Shown: positions 1 to 6,242 of the stretch, one piece after another
Layout of the letters: every line of letters starts with the position of its first letter
How positions within the stretch are numbered: position 1 is the stretch's first letter
Assembly: GCA_037478855.1 (NCBI GenBank)
Contig: JBBFLY010000073.1
Coordinates: 1-14,187, forward strand
Length of the DNA: 14,187 nucleotides
Reading direction: 5' to 3'
Origin: Rhabdothermincola sp037478855
GTDB taxonomy: Bacteria; Actinomycetota; Acidimicrobiia; Acidimicrobiales; Acidimicrobilacustridaceae
Made by a program: the position numbers and the translations under genes
Notes under the pieces: generated by a model
Told to the model about the DNA's origin: nothing
The model's database searches: none
The model's input: the letters and a program-made list of their open reading frames with translations, nothing else

Positions 1-303
1 GTGCCGGGCCCACGGCACGGCCGCCACCGTCGGACCGCAGCGGGCGCAGTCGACGCGCCGGGCGACGGCCACCACCTCGACGGTGGCGAACCCGGCGTCG
101 AGATGCCGCCACGACCGCTCACCGTCGCCGTTGTCGAACCACGACGCCAAGGTGCCGCAGCGACCGCAACGGCCCCGCCGGCGCACCTTCGGGCGCACAT
201 GCACCCGCAGCACCGGCCGCTCACCCGCGACCACCTCGACACCCAAGATCACGACCTCACGGGTGAACCCAAGGATCGCTCGAAGTACCTTGCTGACGCG
301 CAC
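1..303 (-). CDS. ISL3-family transposase, N-terminal part (runs off left edge)
   Basis: The minus strand is open from a GTG at 303 to the window edge (101 codons). The protein starts MRVSKVLRAILGF and carries a zinc-ribbon-like region: CGRCG at about residues 46-50 and CARCG at about 86-90. It also has the phrase SWRHLDAG and ends in VPWARH at the edge. This layout is characteristic of the N-terminal zinc finger of ISL3-type transposases, which bind the element ends before the DDE catalytic domain; that domain lies outside the window. The start is supported by a strong ribosome-binding sequence, GAGGAAGGGG, just upstream. The reading frame stays open upstream to 624, but that part looks like noise and overlaps another gene relic. 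Whether the full transposase is intact cannot be seen. Confidence 0.8.
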   Translation of the reverse strand, partial: MRVSKVLRAILGFTREVVILGVEVVAGERPVLRVHVRPKVRRRGRCGRCGTLASWFDNGDGERSWRHLDAGFATVEVVAVARRVDCARCGPTVAAVPWARH

Positions 304-385
304 GTCGCCCCTTCCTCGCTGCCTGATCTCGACAGCTCGGAAGCTAGGGAGCGGGCGGCGTGCGCACGCGGACCACACCCCCGGC
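1..385 (-). mobile_element. Partial ISL3-like insertion sequence, right boundary uncertain
   Basis: The transposase fragment implies that an insertion sequence enters the window from the left. Its terminus should lie between the transposase start (303) and the end of the neighbouring gene relic (390). On the minus strand the stretch from about 385 inward begins with a GGGGGTGTGG run, plausible as an inverted-repeat end. The matching repeat is outside the window, so this boundary is a guess. The element's presence rests on the transposase, not on a seen repeat. Confidence 0.4.
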
Positions 386-389
386 AGCG

Positions 390-624
390 TCAGTTGAGCC
401 CGAAGATGTCGTCGAGGCCGTCGCCGTTGACGTCGCCGAGAGCCGCGCTCTCGGTGTTCACGCAGCAGCCCTCGGCGAGTACGGCGGGCTGGAACACGGT
501 GACCGTCAGCCATGGCGAACGCGGATGACCGCCGGTACCCGGGTGGAACGCGATGACGTACCGCGATCATCACGGCGACCACCACGAGCCCCCGGATCGG
601 TCTCAGCCTGTCGCGCACCGTCAT
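390..624 (-). pseudogene. Frameshifted remnant of a small FG-GAP/VCBS repeat protein
   Basis: On the minus strand an ATG at 624 begins MTVRDRLRPIRG followed by a hydrophobic run (LVVVAVMIAV), which looks like a signal peptide or membrane anchor. After about 20 residues the frame degenerates into arginine-rich nonsense. The sensible sequence continues in another frame between 566 and the stop at 390-392, with the phrases TVTVFQPAVLAEGCC and GDVNGDGLDDIFGLN. The last phrase is a calcium-binding FG-GAP/VCBS repeat typical of secreted proteins. The second frame has no start before a GTG at 497, so the two parts look like one gene of about 75-80 codons broken by a one-base-class frameshift near 560-570. 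The gene stops only about 87 bp from the ISL3 transposase start. A sequencing error would give the same picture. Confidence 0.5.
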
Positions 625-693
625 GACCCCCCACGTCGACGGGAGGGAGCCGATCGCTGACGCCGACGTCGGTGCCGGTAGGGGATCGGTGGG

Positions 694-1116
694 TCAGGCG
701 GGGACGACCTGGAGCAGCCGATCGACGAACTCCCGTGCTCCCTGCTCGAGACGGGTTCGCTTGATCGTCATGCCGCCCAGCACCTCAGCACCCCTGCGCT
801 CCATGATCCGGGTGAGCTTCTCCAACGTCCTGCCCGGATCGATCGCGTAGGTGCAGAACACGAAGCAGCGCTTGCCGTCGATCGGCGGGAACGACTCGAG
901 TCGTGACGCACGGCCCGGCCGCTGCCCGATGAAGAACAGGCCGTCGACCCAGCCGCCCACCACCACCACATCGGCCAGCGCGAGCGCCTGATAGTCGATG
1001 TTGGTGATGGGGCACACGGTCGTGTCCACACCCTGCTCGAGGAGCAGCTCACCCATCAGCTCAGCAGCGCGCCTGGTGTTCCCCGTGAGGCTCTCGTAGA
1101 CGATCACGACCTTCAC
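694..1116 (-). CDS. Flavodoxin-like FMN protein
   Basis: This 140-aa protein has the size and opening of a short flavodoxin: MKVVIVYES, then the FMN-phosphate loop S9-L-T-G-N-T14. Later come a VVVGGWVDG loop and a FVFCTYAIDPG strand-loop where the flavin ring normally sits. Such proteins act as one-electron carriers or flavin-dependent redox partners in the cytoplasm; the partner here is unknown. The GTG at 1116 is chosen over the upstream ATG at 1128 for two reasons. It gives the usual family start. It also lies 7 nt after a TATGGT -10-like box, so the transcript would be leaderless, whereas the ATG would fall inside that box. The gene is divergent from the thermonuclease gene with 23 bp between starts. 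Confidence 0.72.
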   Translation of the reverse strand: MKVVIVYESLTGNTRRAAELMGELLLEQGVDTTVCPITNIDYQALALADVVVVGGWVDGLFFIGQRPGRASRLESFPPIDGKRCFVFCTYAIDPGRTLEKLTRIMERRGAEVLGGMTIKRTRLEQGAREFVDRLLQVVPA

Positions 1117-1123
1117 GACCGGG

Positions 1124-1133
1124 ACCATACACT
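1124..1133. promoter_or_regulatory. Overlapping divergent -10 boxes for two leaderless genes
   Basis: On the plus strand TACACT (1128-1133) is followed by 6 nt and the GTG of the nuclease gene at 1140. On the minus strand TATGGT (1129-1124) is followed by 7 nt and the GTG of the flavodoxin gene at 1116. Both fit the TANNNT pattern and spacing expected for actinobacterial leaderless transcripts. The boxes share positions 1128-1129, so polymerase probably cannot occupy both at once. No convincing -35 box was seen for either. Confidence 0.45.
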
Positions 1134-1139
1134 CGTGCC

Positions 1140-1778
1140 GTGCCCACCTCGAAGCTCCGGCGCGCCCTCGCGTCCGCCGCGCTGGTGCTAACGCTCGCGA
1201 ACGCATGCACACAGACCGACACCGACGCCACGGGTGCTGACGTCCTCACCCCCGACACCACCCCCGGGACCCCGCCGTCGCCCTCTGGGACCACCGCTCC
1301 CCCGCCCCCGACGACCCCCGCTGCCCCGCCCTCTGCCACACCCACGCCGTTGCGATCGGAGACGGCGGTGGTCGAACGGGTCGTCGACGGTGACACGATC
1401 ACGCTGACCGACGGCCGACGGGTCCGACTGATCGGTATCGACACCCCCGAGAGCGTCGATCCCCGCCGGCCGGTGGAGTGCCTGGGCCGTGAGGCCTCCG
1501 CGTACCTGAAGCAGCTGCTGCCGCCGGGCACCAAGGTGCGGCTCGAGCTCGACGTCGAGGTGCACGACCGCTACGGCCGCACCCTGGCCTACGTCTACCG
1601 CCTCTCCGACGGACTGTTCATCAACCTCGATCTGGCAGAGCAGGGCTTCGCCGAGCAGATGACCGTGCCGCCGAACGTGCGCTACGCCGAGCAGATCCGC
1701 GCTGCGGTGGCAGCGGCTCGAGCAGCAGGTCGTGGACTGTGGGGAGACGCGTGCCGCGCGGTGAGTGACGGTCGGTGA
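1140..1778 (+). CDS. Secreted thermonuclease (staphylococcal-nuclease-like), probable lipoprotein
   Basis: This 212-aa protein begins with a basic, hydrophobic signal peptide ending ALVLTLANAC, so Cys23 may be a lipidated residue, although the lipobox has Ala rather than Leu at -3. A Thr/Pro-rich linker covers about residues 37-71. The nuclease domain spans about 74-205. Catalytic and calcium-binding positions match S. aureus nuclease: Asp85 in VDGDT, then R96-LIGI-D101-T-P-E104 (equivalents of Arg35, Asp40 and Glu43), and Arg147 in DRYGRTLAY (equivalent of Arg87). It should be an extracellular Ca2+-dependent DNA/RNA phosphodiesterase. The GTG start has no clear ribosome-binding site and fits the leaderless promoter just upstream. 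Its stop overlaps the next gene's start. Confidence 0.88.
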   Translation: MPTSKLRRALASAALVLTLANACTQTDTDATGADVLTPDTTPGTPPSPSGTTAPPPPTTPAAPPSATPTPLRSETAVVERVVDGDTITLTDGRRVRLIGIDTPESVDPRRPVECLGREASAYLKQLLPPGTKVRLELDVEVHDRYGRTLAYVYRLSDGLFINLDLAEQGFAEQMTVPPNVRYAEQIRAAVAAARAAGRGLWGDACRAVSDGR

Positions 1779-2263
1779 CCCCGATGGCTAAGACGAGCGA
1801 CCGCCACCTCCTCGTCGTGCACCACTCGCCGACCGCCGGCATCCGCGAGCTCACCGAGGCGGTGGTCGCGGGTGCCCGCACCGACGCGCTGGGGGGTGTC
1901 GAGGTCCGTGCGACGCCTGCGCTGGAGACCAGCGCTGACGACGTCCGCTGGGCGGACGCGATCATCCTCCTCACCCCCGAGAACTTCGGGTACATGAGCG
2001 GTGCCCTCAAGGACTTCTTCGACCGGGTGTACCCCGCGGTCATCGACGAGACCCGGGGCCGCCCCTACGCCCTCGTCGTCAAGGGCCGCCACGACGACGG
2101 CAGCGGAGCGACCACCAGCGTGCGCCGCATCGTGGCCGGGCTCGGATGGAGAGAGGTTCAGCCGCCGCTCATCGTCATCGGTGACGTGCAACCCACGCAC
2201 CTCGAACAGGCAGCGGAGCTCGGCATGACCATCGCGGCCGGCCTGGAGCTCGGCCTGCACTGA
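1775..2263 (+). CDS. Flavodoxin / NADPH-dependent FMN reductase-like protein
   Basis: This 162-aa protein has a flavodoxin-like fold signature. A first beta strand (LLVVHHSPTAGIREL, residues 12-26) forms the phosphate-binding loop. At about residues 64-85 lies IILLTPENFGYMSGALKDFF, close to the FMN-binding phrase GTPxYFGxMSGxLKxFxDR of NAD(P)H-dependent FMN reductases and WrbA relatives. It probably binds FMN and acts as a small oxidoreductase; the substrate is unknown. The GTG at 1775 overlaps the nuclease stop (GTGA), suggesting translational coupling, and GGTGAG lies about 9 nt upstream. An ATG at 1784 is an alternative, giving 159 aa. Together with the gene at 694-1116, two flavin proteins flank the nuclease. 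Confidence 0.78.
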   Translation: MTPMAKTSDRHLLVVHHSPTAGIRELTEAVVAGARTDALGGVEVRATPALETSADDVRWADAIILLTPENFGYMSGALKDFFDRVYPAVIDETRGRPYALVVKGRHDDGSGATTSVRRIVAGLGWREVQPPLIVIGDVQPTHLEQAAELGMTIAAGLELGLH

Positions 2264-2272
2264 CCCTGCAGC

Positions 2273-2301
2273 TTGACCCGGACAGCCCTGCCACCTACAC
2301 A
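2273..2301 (+). promoter_or_regulatory. Candidate sigma-70-type promoter for the oxidase/ThDP-enzyme operon
   Basis: TTGACC (2273-2278) and TACACA (2296-2301) are separated by 17 bp, close to the housekeeping promoter pattern. They lie in the 103-bp gap before the FAD-linked oxidase. The predicted start near 2308 would give a leader of about 60 nt. The -10 lacks the usual final T. Confidence 0.4.
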
Positions 2302-2352
2302 CGCGTGGACGCGACGGATGCCGGCACAGCGTGCGCGGCCGGCACGAGGATC

Positions 2353-2357
2353 GGAGG
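2353..2357 (+). promoter_or_regulatory. Ribosome-binding site deciding the GTG start at 2367
   Basis: A GGAGG sequence lies 9 nt before the GTG at 2367. The alternative in-frame GTG at 2331 would place this site inside the gene, so the shorter protein is preferred. Confidence 0.6.
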
Positions 2358-2366
2358 CTGGGGGAC

Positions 2367-3740
2367 GTGACCGACATCGCGGCGAAGCTCGAGGAGATCG
2401 TGGGCGCCGAGAACGTCCTGACCGGAAGCGCCATCAAGGACGACTACACCCACGACGAGGCGCTCGGGGGCGTTCCCACCACGCCCGCGGCACTGGTGCT
2501 CCCAGGGAGCACCGCCGAGGTCGCCGCGATCCTCCGTCTCGCGAACAAGCGGCGCATCCCGGTGACCGCACGCGGGAGTGGGACGGGCCTCTCCGGCGCC
2601 GCGATCGCGCACCCGGACGGGATCCTGATCGCCTTCGACCGGATGAGCCGGGTGATCGAGATCGACACCGAGAACCACGTGGCGGTCGTGCAACCCGGTG
2701 TGCGACTCGAGCAGCTCGACGAGCTCACCCGCCAACACGATCTGGTCTATCCCGTCTACCCGGGTGAGTACTCCGCGAGCCTGGGCGGCAACGTCGCCAC
2801 CAACGCCGGCGGCATGCGGGCGGTCAAGTACGGCGTCACCCGCCACCACGTGCTCGGGCTCGAGGCGGTGCTCGCCACCGGCGAGGTGATCCGCACCGGC
2901 GGGAAGTTCGTGAAGGCCACCACCGGCTATGACCTCACCCAGCTGGTGATCGGCTCGGAGGGCACACTGGCGATCGTCACGGAGGCGATCCTGAAGCTGT
3001 ACCCCAGACCTGCCCACCAGGCGACCGTGCTGGCGCCGTTCACCACGCTGGAGCAAGTCACCGCAGCCGTCCCCCGAATCGTCGACAGCGGCCTCGGCCC
3101 CGTGATCCTCGAATACATCGACATGCTCACGATGAGCGCGACCTGCTCGACCTACGGCCTGGAGCTCGGCATCCCCCAGGAGGTCAAGGACACCGCGCTC
3201 GCCTACCTGGTGGTGATGATGGAGGGCGCACACGCCGACCGCCTCGAGGAGGACGTCGCCGCTCTCGCCGAGCAGCTCGCCACGCTCGGAGCGGTCGATG
3301 TCTACGTCCTGCCACCGGGTGCCGCCACCCAGCTCATCGAAGCCCGGGAGAAGGCGTTCTGGCTCGCCAAGGCGAACAACGCCGACGACATCGTCGATCT
3401 CGTCGTCCCCCGCGCCTCGATCCCGCAGTTCATGGCCAGGGTCGCCGAGCTCGCCACCGAGCACCAGGCGTGGATCGCGGGCTGCGGTCACGCCGGTGAC
3501 GGCAACGTGCACCTCGGGGTGTTCCAGCCCGATCCCGAGGTGCGCTACCGGCTCATGCGGAACCTGTTCGCCGCGGGCATCGAGCTCGGCGGCACGATCT
3601 CCGGCGAACACGGCATCGGCACCGAGAAGAAGCGGTACTTCCTCGAGCTCGAGGACCCCGTCAAGATCGACCTCATGCGGCGCATCAAGGCGGCCTTCGA
3701 CCCCAACGGCATCCTCAACCCCGGCAAGCTCTTCGACTGA
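2367..3740 (+). CDS. FAD-linked 2-hydroxyacid oxidase/dehydrogenase, GlcD type
   Basis: This 457-aa protein is full length for the VAO/PCMH-type GlcD and D-lactate dehydrogenase group. The FAD-binding domain covers about residues 35-175, with ARGSGTGLSGAAI (68-80) binding the FAD pyrophosphate and SLGGNVATNAGG (138-149) behind it. The C-terminal substrate domain (about 215-455) has GHAGDGNVH (374-382) and GEHGIG (413-418), the conserved histidine motifs of this family. Expected chemistry is oxidation of a D-2-hydroxyacid (glycolate, D-lactate, 2-hydroxyglutarate or similar) to the 2-oxoacid, passing electrons to a quinone, cytochrome or flavoprotein. GlcE and GlcF partners are not next to it. 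The GTG at 2367 is preferred because GGAGG lies at 2353-2357, 9 nt upstream; an earlier in-frame GTG at 2331 lacks this. The ThDP enzyme follows 14 bp later. Confidence 0.88.
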   Translation: MTDIAAKLEEIVGAENVLTGSAIKDDYTHDEALGGVPTTPAALVLPGSTAEVAAILRLANKRRIPVTARGSGTGLSGAAIAHPDGILIAFDRMSRVIEIDTENHVAVVQPGVRLEQLDELTRQHDLVYPVYPGEYSASLGGNVATNAGGMRAVKYGVTRHHVLGLEAVLATGEVIRTGGKFVKATTGYDLTQLVIGSEGTLAIVTEAILKLYPRPAHQATVLAPFTTLEQVTAAVPRIVDSGLGPVILEYIDMLTMSATCSTYGLELGIPQEVKDTALAYLVVMMEGAHADRLEEDVAALAEQLATLGAVDVYVLPPGAATQLIEAREKAFWLAKANNADDIVDLVVPRASIPQFMARVAELATEHQAWIAGCGHAGDGNVHLGVFQPDPEVRYRLMRNLFAAGIELGGTISGEHGIGTEKKRYFLELEDPVKIDLMRRIKAAFDPNGILNPGKLFD

Positions 3741-3754
3741 GAACGGAACCAGAC

Positions 3755-5308
3755 GTGAACGGTGCACAGGCTCTCATCCGCACACTCGTCGACGCCGGCG
3801 TCGACGTCTGCTTCATGAACCCCGGTACCTCCGAGATGCACTTCGTCGCGGCGCTCGACTCCGTGCCGGAGATGCGCGGGGTGCTCGGCCTCTTCGAGGG
3901 TGTGGTGACGGGGGCGGCCGACGGGTACGCCCGCATGACGGGGAGGCCGGCCGCGACGCTGCTGCACCTCGGATCGGGGCTCGGCAACGGCCTGGCCAAC
4001 CTGCACAACGCGCGCCGGGCCCGCTCCCCGATCGTCAACATCGTCGGGGACCACGCGACCTACCACAAGCAGTACGACGCCCCTCTCGAATCCGACATCG
4101 AGACGGTGGCACGCAACGTGTCGGGATGGATCCACACCTCGCAGCACCCCGACCGGGTGGCCTCCGACGCCGCCCGCGCGGTGGCCGCCGCCTACGGACC
4201 GCCAGGACAGGTCGCGACCCTGATCCTGCCGGCTGACGTCAGCTGGTCCGCTGCGAGCGGTCCCGCCGCGCCGCTTCCCCGACCCCCTGCCCGGGAGGTC
4301 GACCCGTCGACCATCGAAGAGGTGGCCAAGGCCCTGCGGTCCGGCGAGCCCGCCGCGCTGCTGCTCGGCGGCACCGCCACGCTCGAGGCGCCACTGGAGG
4401 CGGCGGCGCGGGTTGCGGCAGCGACCGGCGCCAAGCTGCTCGCCGAGGTCTTCCCTCCGAGGGTGGCCCGGGGGGCCGGACGACCCGCGGTCGAGCGCCT
4501 CGGCTACCTCGCGGAGTTCGCCCAGCTGCAGCTGTCGGGGCTGCGCCACCTCGTCCTGGTGGGCGCCAGTGCGCCCGTCTCGTTCTTCGCCTACCCGGAC
4601 AAGGCGAGCTACCTCGTGCCCAAGGGGTGCGAGCTGCACGTGCTCGCTGCGCCGGGCGACGATGACACCGCTGCGCTCCGAGCGCTCGCCGAGCTGCTCG
4701 ACGCGCCGAGCGAGCCTCCGCGTCAGCAGCCCACCCGACCGGAGCCACCCAGCGGGGCGCTCACCGCCGAGAGCCTCGGCCGGGCCATCGGCGCCACCCT
4801 GCCCGAGGACGCCATCGTCTCCGACGAGGGACAGACCATGGGTCTGTTCGTCTCCGGCTTCACGGCGGGCGCGCCGCCCCATGACTGGCTGACGCTCACC
4901 GGTGGCGCGATCGGCCAAGGGATGCCGGTGGCGACTGGCGCCGCGATCGCGTGCCCGGGCCGCAAGGTCCTCTCGATCGAAGCTGATGGCAGCGCGATGT
5001 ACACGTTCCAGTCGTTGTGGACCCAGGCCCGTGAAGGCCTCGACGTGGTGACGGTGGTGCTCTCGAACCGTTCATACGCGGTGCTCAACATGGAGCTCAA
5101 CCGCGTCGGCGCCGAACCACCGGGGCCCCGGGCCCGAGCCATGCTCGACCTCACGAACCCGGAGCTGGACTTCGTCGCGCTCGCGAAGGGAGCGGGCGTC
5201 CCGGCGAGCCGAGCGGAGACCGCCGAGGAGCTGACCGAGCAGCTGGCCTGCGCGTTCGACGAGGACGGACCGCGCCTGATCGAGGCGGTGCTACCCGATC
5301 ACCTCTGA
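3755..5308 (+). CDS. ilvX: Thiamine-diphosphate enzyme, acetolactate synthase large-subunit-like (IlvX type)
   Basis: This 517-aa protein has the three domains of the acetolactate synthase / benzoylformate decarboxylase group. Its opening (NGAQALIRTLVDAGVDVCF, NPGTSEMHFVAALDS, HLGSGLGNGLANLHNARRAR) strongly resembles what I recall of mycobacterial IlvX, a protein of about 515 aa. Glu48 in LFEGVVTGAADGYAR is the expected cofactor-activating glutamate. The ThDP/Mg motif is degenerate: EADGSAMY (409-416) instead of GDG, and LSNRSY (436-441) instead of NN. Asp411 and Asn438 are kept at the usual spacing. True acetolactate synthases are longer, work with a regulatory subunit and bind FAD; none of that is evident here, so branched-chain amino acid synthesis is doubtful. 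Following a 2-hydroxyacid oxidase by 14 bp, it may decarboxylate or carboligate the 2-oxoacid made there (inference). Confidence 0.82.
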   Translation: MNGAQALIRTLVDAGVDVCFMNPGTSEMHFVAALDSVPEMRGVLGLFEGVVTGAADGYARMTGRPAATLLHLGSGLGNGLANLHNARRARSPIVNIVGDHATYHKQYDAPLESDIETVARNVSGWIHTSQHPDRVASDAARAVAAAYGPPGQVATLILPADVSWSAASGPAAPLPRPPAREVDPSTIEEVAKALRSGEPAALLLGGTATLEAPLEAAARVAAATGAKLLAEVFPPRVARGAGRPAVERLGYLAEFAQLQLSGLRHLVLVGASAPVSFFAYPDKASYLVPKGCELHVLAAPGDDDTAALRALAELLDAPSEPPRQQPTRPEPPSGALTAESLGRAIGATLPEDAIVSDEGQTMGLFVSGFTAGAPPHDWLTLTGGAIGQGMPVATGAAIACPGRKVLSIEADGSAMYTFQSLWTQAREGLDVVTVVLSNRSYAVLNMELNRVGAEPPGPRARAMLDLTNPELDFVALAKGAGVPASRAETAEELTEQLACAFDEDGPRLIEAVLPDHL

Positions 5309-5384
5309 GCCCCGGGGTCACCTCCGAAAACCCGGTCGTCAGCCCGGGCACCAGCGACACCGGCTGACCAGCAGCCCAACCTTC

Positions 5385-5399
5385 GGCCGGTGACCGGCC
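5385..5399. repeat. Perfect 7-bp inverted repeat after the ThDP-enzyme gene
   Basis: GGCCGGT, one base, then ACCGGCC form a perfect palindrome 77 bp beyond the stop of the ThDP-enzyme gene. A one-base loop is too tight for a clean hairpin, so this could be a protein-binding site as easily as part of a GC-rich terminator. Confidence 0.4.
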
Positions 5400-5476
5400 C
5401 GACTGGTCGCACCCCCACGCGCTGAGCAGATCGCGGCTCGTGCGGCGGATGTCACCTCACGCGATTGGCACATCGG

Positions 5477-5494
5477 CGTTACCCGTCGGTAACG
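5477..5494. promoter_or_regulatory. Operator-like inverted repeat upstream of the Rpf-like gene
   Basis: CGTTACC-CGTC-GGTAACG is a perfect 7-bp inverted repeat with a 4-bp spacer, 101 bp before the ATG at 5595. Size and form resemble a TetR- or GntR-type operator. It sits where a -35 box would be if the AT-rich ACATAT at 5512-5517 is the -10. The regulator is unknown. Confidence 0.45.
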
Positions 5495-5594
5495 TTCGTC
5501 ATCGAACCGCAACATATGTGGGTTCCGCTCGGGCGCGGTCGCCCCTCACCGACCCCTGAGCCTCTCTCCCTCCGAGCTTGCGAGGTACCCCGAC

Positions 5595-6242
5595 ATGTCC
5601 CGACAACCCTCTTCGCGCGCGCTGGTCGCGACCTTCGTCGTGCTGGTGGTCATCGCAGCCGCTGGTGTGATCGCCGCTCAACCCGGCGATGCCGAGGTCG
5701 GCTCGGTGGCGACCGGCACCGACAACCCGACCGACACCGCGGCTCCCAGCGAGCCCGTGGTCGATGCCGAGCAGGTCCTCGCGTACGCACAGCGGCAGGC
5801 CGAACAGCATGCTGCCGCCGAGCAGGCCGCAGCAGAGCAGCAGCGCGCCGAGCTGCAAGCCGCGCTCGAAGCCCTCGCCGCGGCACAGGCCGAGGCGCAA
5901 GCCCGGGAGCAGGCGGCGGCGGAGGCTGCGGTCCGCGCCGAGCGCGACCGACAGGCCGGCGTCCCCCCGGACGAGTACTGGGACCGGATGGCGTACTGCG
6001 AGACCGGCGGCAACTGGAAGATGACCGGCTCGCGCTACAGCGGCGGAGTTGGCTTCTACAACGGCACCTGGGACGCGTGGGGCGGCCGGGAGTTCGCGCC
6101 TCTCGCCGGCCAAGCGACTCGCGAGCAGCAGATCATCGTCGCCAACCGGGTCGCCACCCAGGGCTACCACGGGCCACGGGGCTACGTGGCCCCGGTCGGC
6201 TACTCGGGCTGGGGGTGCACGAAGAAGATCGGCTACCCGTGA
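5595..6242 (+). CDS. Resuscitation-promoting-factor-like muralytic transglycosylase, membrane-anchored
   Basis: This 215-aa protein has an N-terminal hydrophobic segment (about residues 9-28, signal peptide or anchor). An Ala/Gln/Glu-rich segment (about 57-118) is very likely a coiled-coil or helical stalk. The C-terminal Rpf domain spans about 127-215. That domain shows WDRMAYCETGGNW with Glu136 as the catalytic acid, then YSGGVGFYNGTWDAWGG (148-164). Cys135 and Cys208 are the pair that usually forms a disulfide. Rpf proteins are lysozyme/lytic-transglycosylase-like enzymes that cleave peptidoglycan outside the membrane and help dormant or slow cells resume growth. The ATG is preceded by GCGAGG about 10 nt upstream. 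No LysM or G5 domain is present. Its 3' end overlaps the convergent monooxygenase gene by 10 bp. Confidence 0.87.
   Translation: MSRQPSSRALVATFVVLVVIAAAGVIAAQPGDAEVGSVATGTDNPTDTAAPSEPVVDAEQVLAYAQRQAEQHAAAEQAAAEQQRAELQAALEALAAAQAEAQAREQAAAEAAVRAERDRQAGVPPDEYWDRMAYCETGGNWKMTGSRYSGGVGFYNGTWDAWGGREFAPLAGQATREQQIIVANRVATQGYHGPRGYVAPVGYSGWGCTKKIGYP

Larger units (their letters stand above)
5309..5594. other. Intergenic region between the ThDP-enzyme operon and the Rpf-like gene
   Basis: No gene is recognised in these 286 bases. A hairpin can be drawn at about 5335-5370, pairing GGT(CGT)CAGCC with GGCTGACC with a 3-nt bulge, and a perfect GGCCGGT-G-ACCGGCC palindrome follows at 5385-5399. Neither has a T-tract, so their role as terminators is unproven. 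The right half holds the inverted repeats listed separately and probably the promoter of the Rpf-like gene. I see no match to a known riboswitch. Confidence 0.5.

Noticed and set aside
1..528. A plus-strand 175-codon frame at the left edge
   Set aside because: It is Pro/Arg/His-rich without motifs, and the minus strand carries the ISL3 transposase start and the FG-GAP relic over the same bases.
1126..1128. ATG at 1128 as the flavodoxin start
   Set aside because: It falls inside the probable -10 box and lacks a ribosome-binding site. The GTG at 1116 gives the usual flavodoxin N-terminus.
2295..3767. A 490-codon minus-strand frame opposite the FAD-linked oxidase
   Set aside because: The composition is His/Asp/Gly/Val-rich antisense noise with no motif, and the plus strand carries a complete, motif-rich oxidase.
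3545..4918. A 457-codon minus-strand frame opposite the ThDP enzyme
   Set aside because: It is an antisense shadow spanning two real genes, with no recognisable domain.
3755..5308. A genuine branched-chain amino acid acetolactate synthase (ilvB)
   Set aside because: It is shorter than IlvB, no small regulatory subunit gene follows, the ThDP motif is degenerate, and the neighbour is a 2-hydroxyacid oxidase. IlvX-type is the better fit.
5400..5594. A c-di-AMP (ydaO-type) riboswitch upstream of the Rpf-like gene
   Set aside because: Such a switch is known upstream of rpf genes in some actinobacteria, so I looked for it, but I did not find its conserved sequence blocks. A covariance search would settle it.
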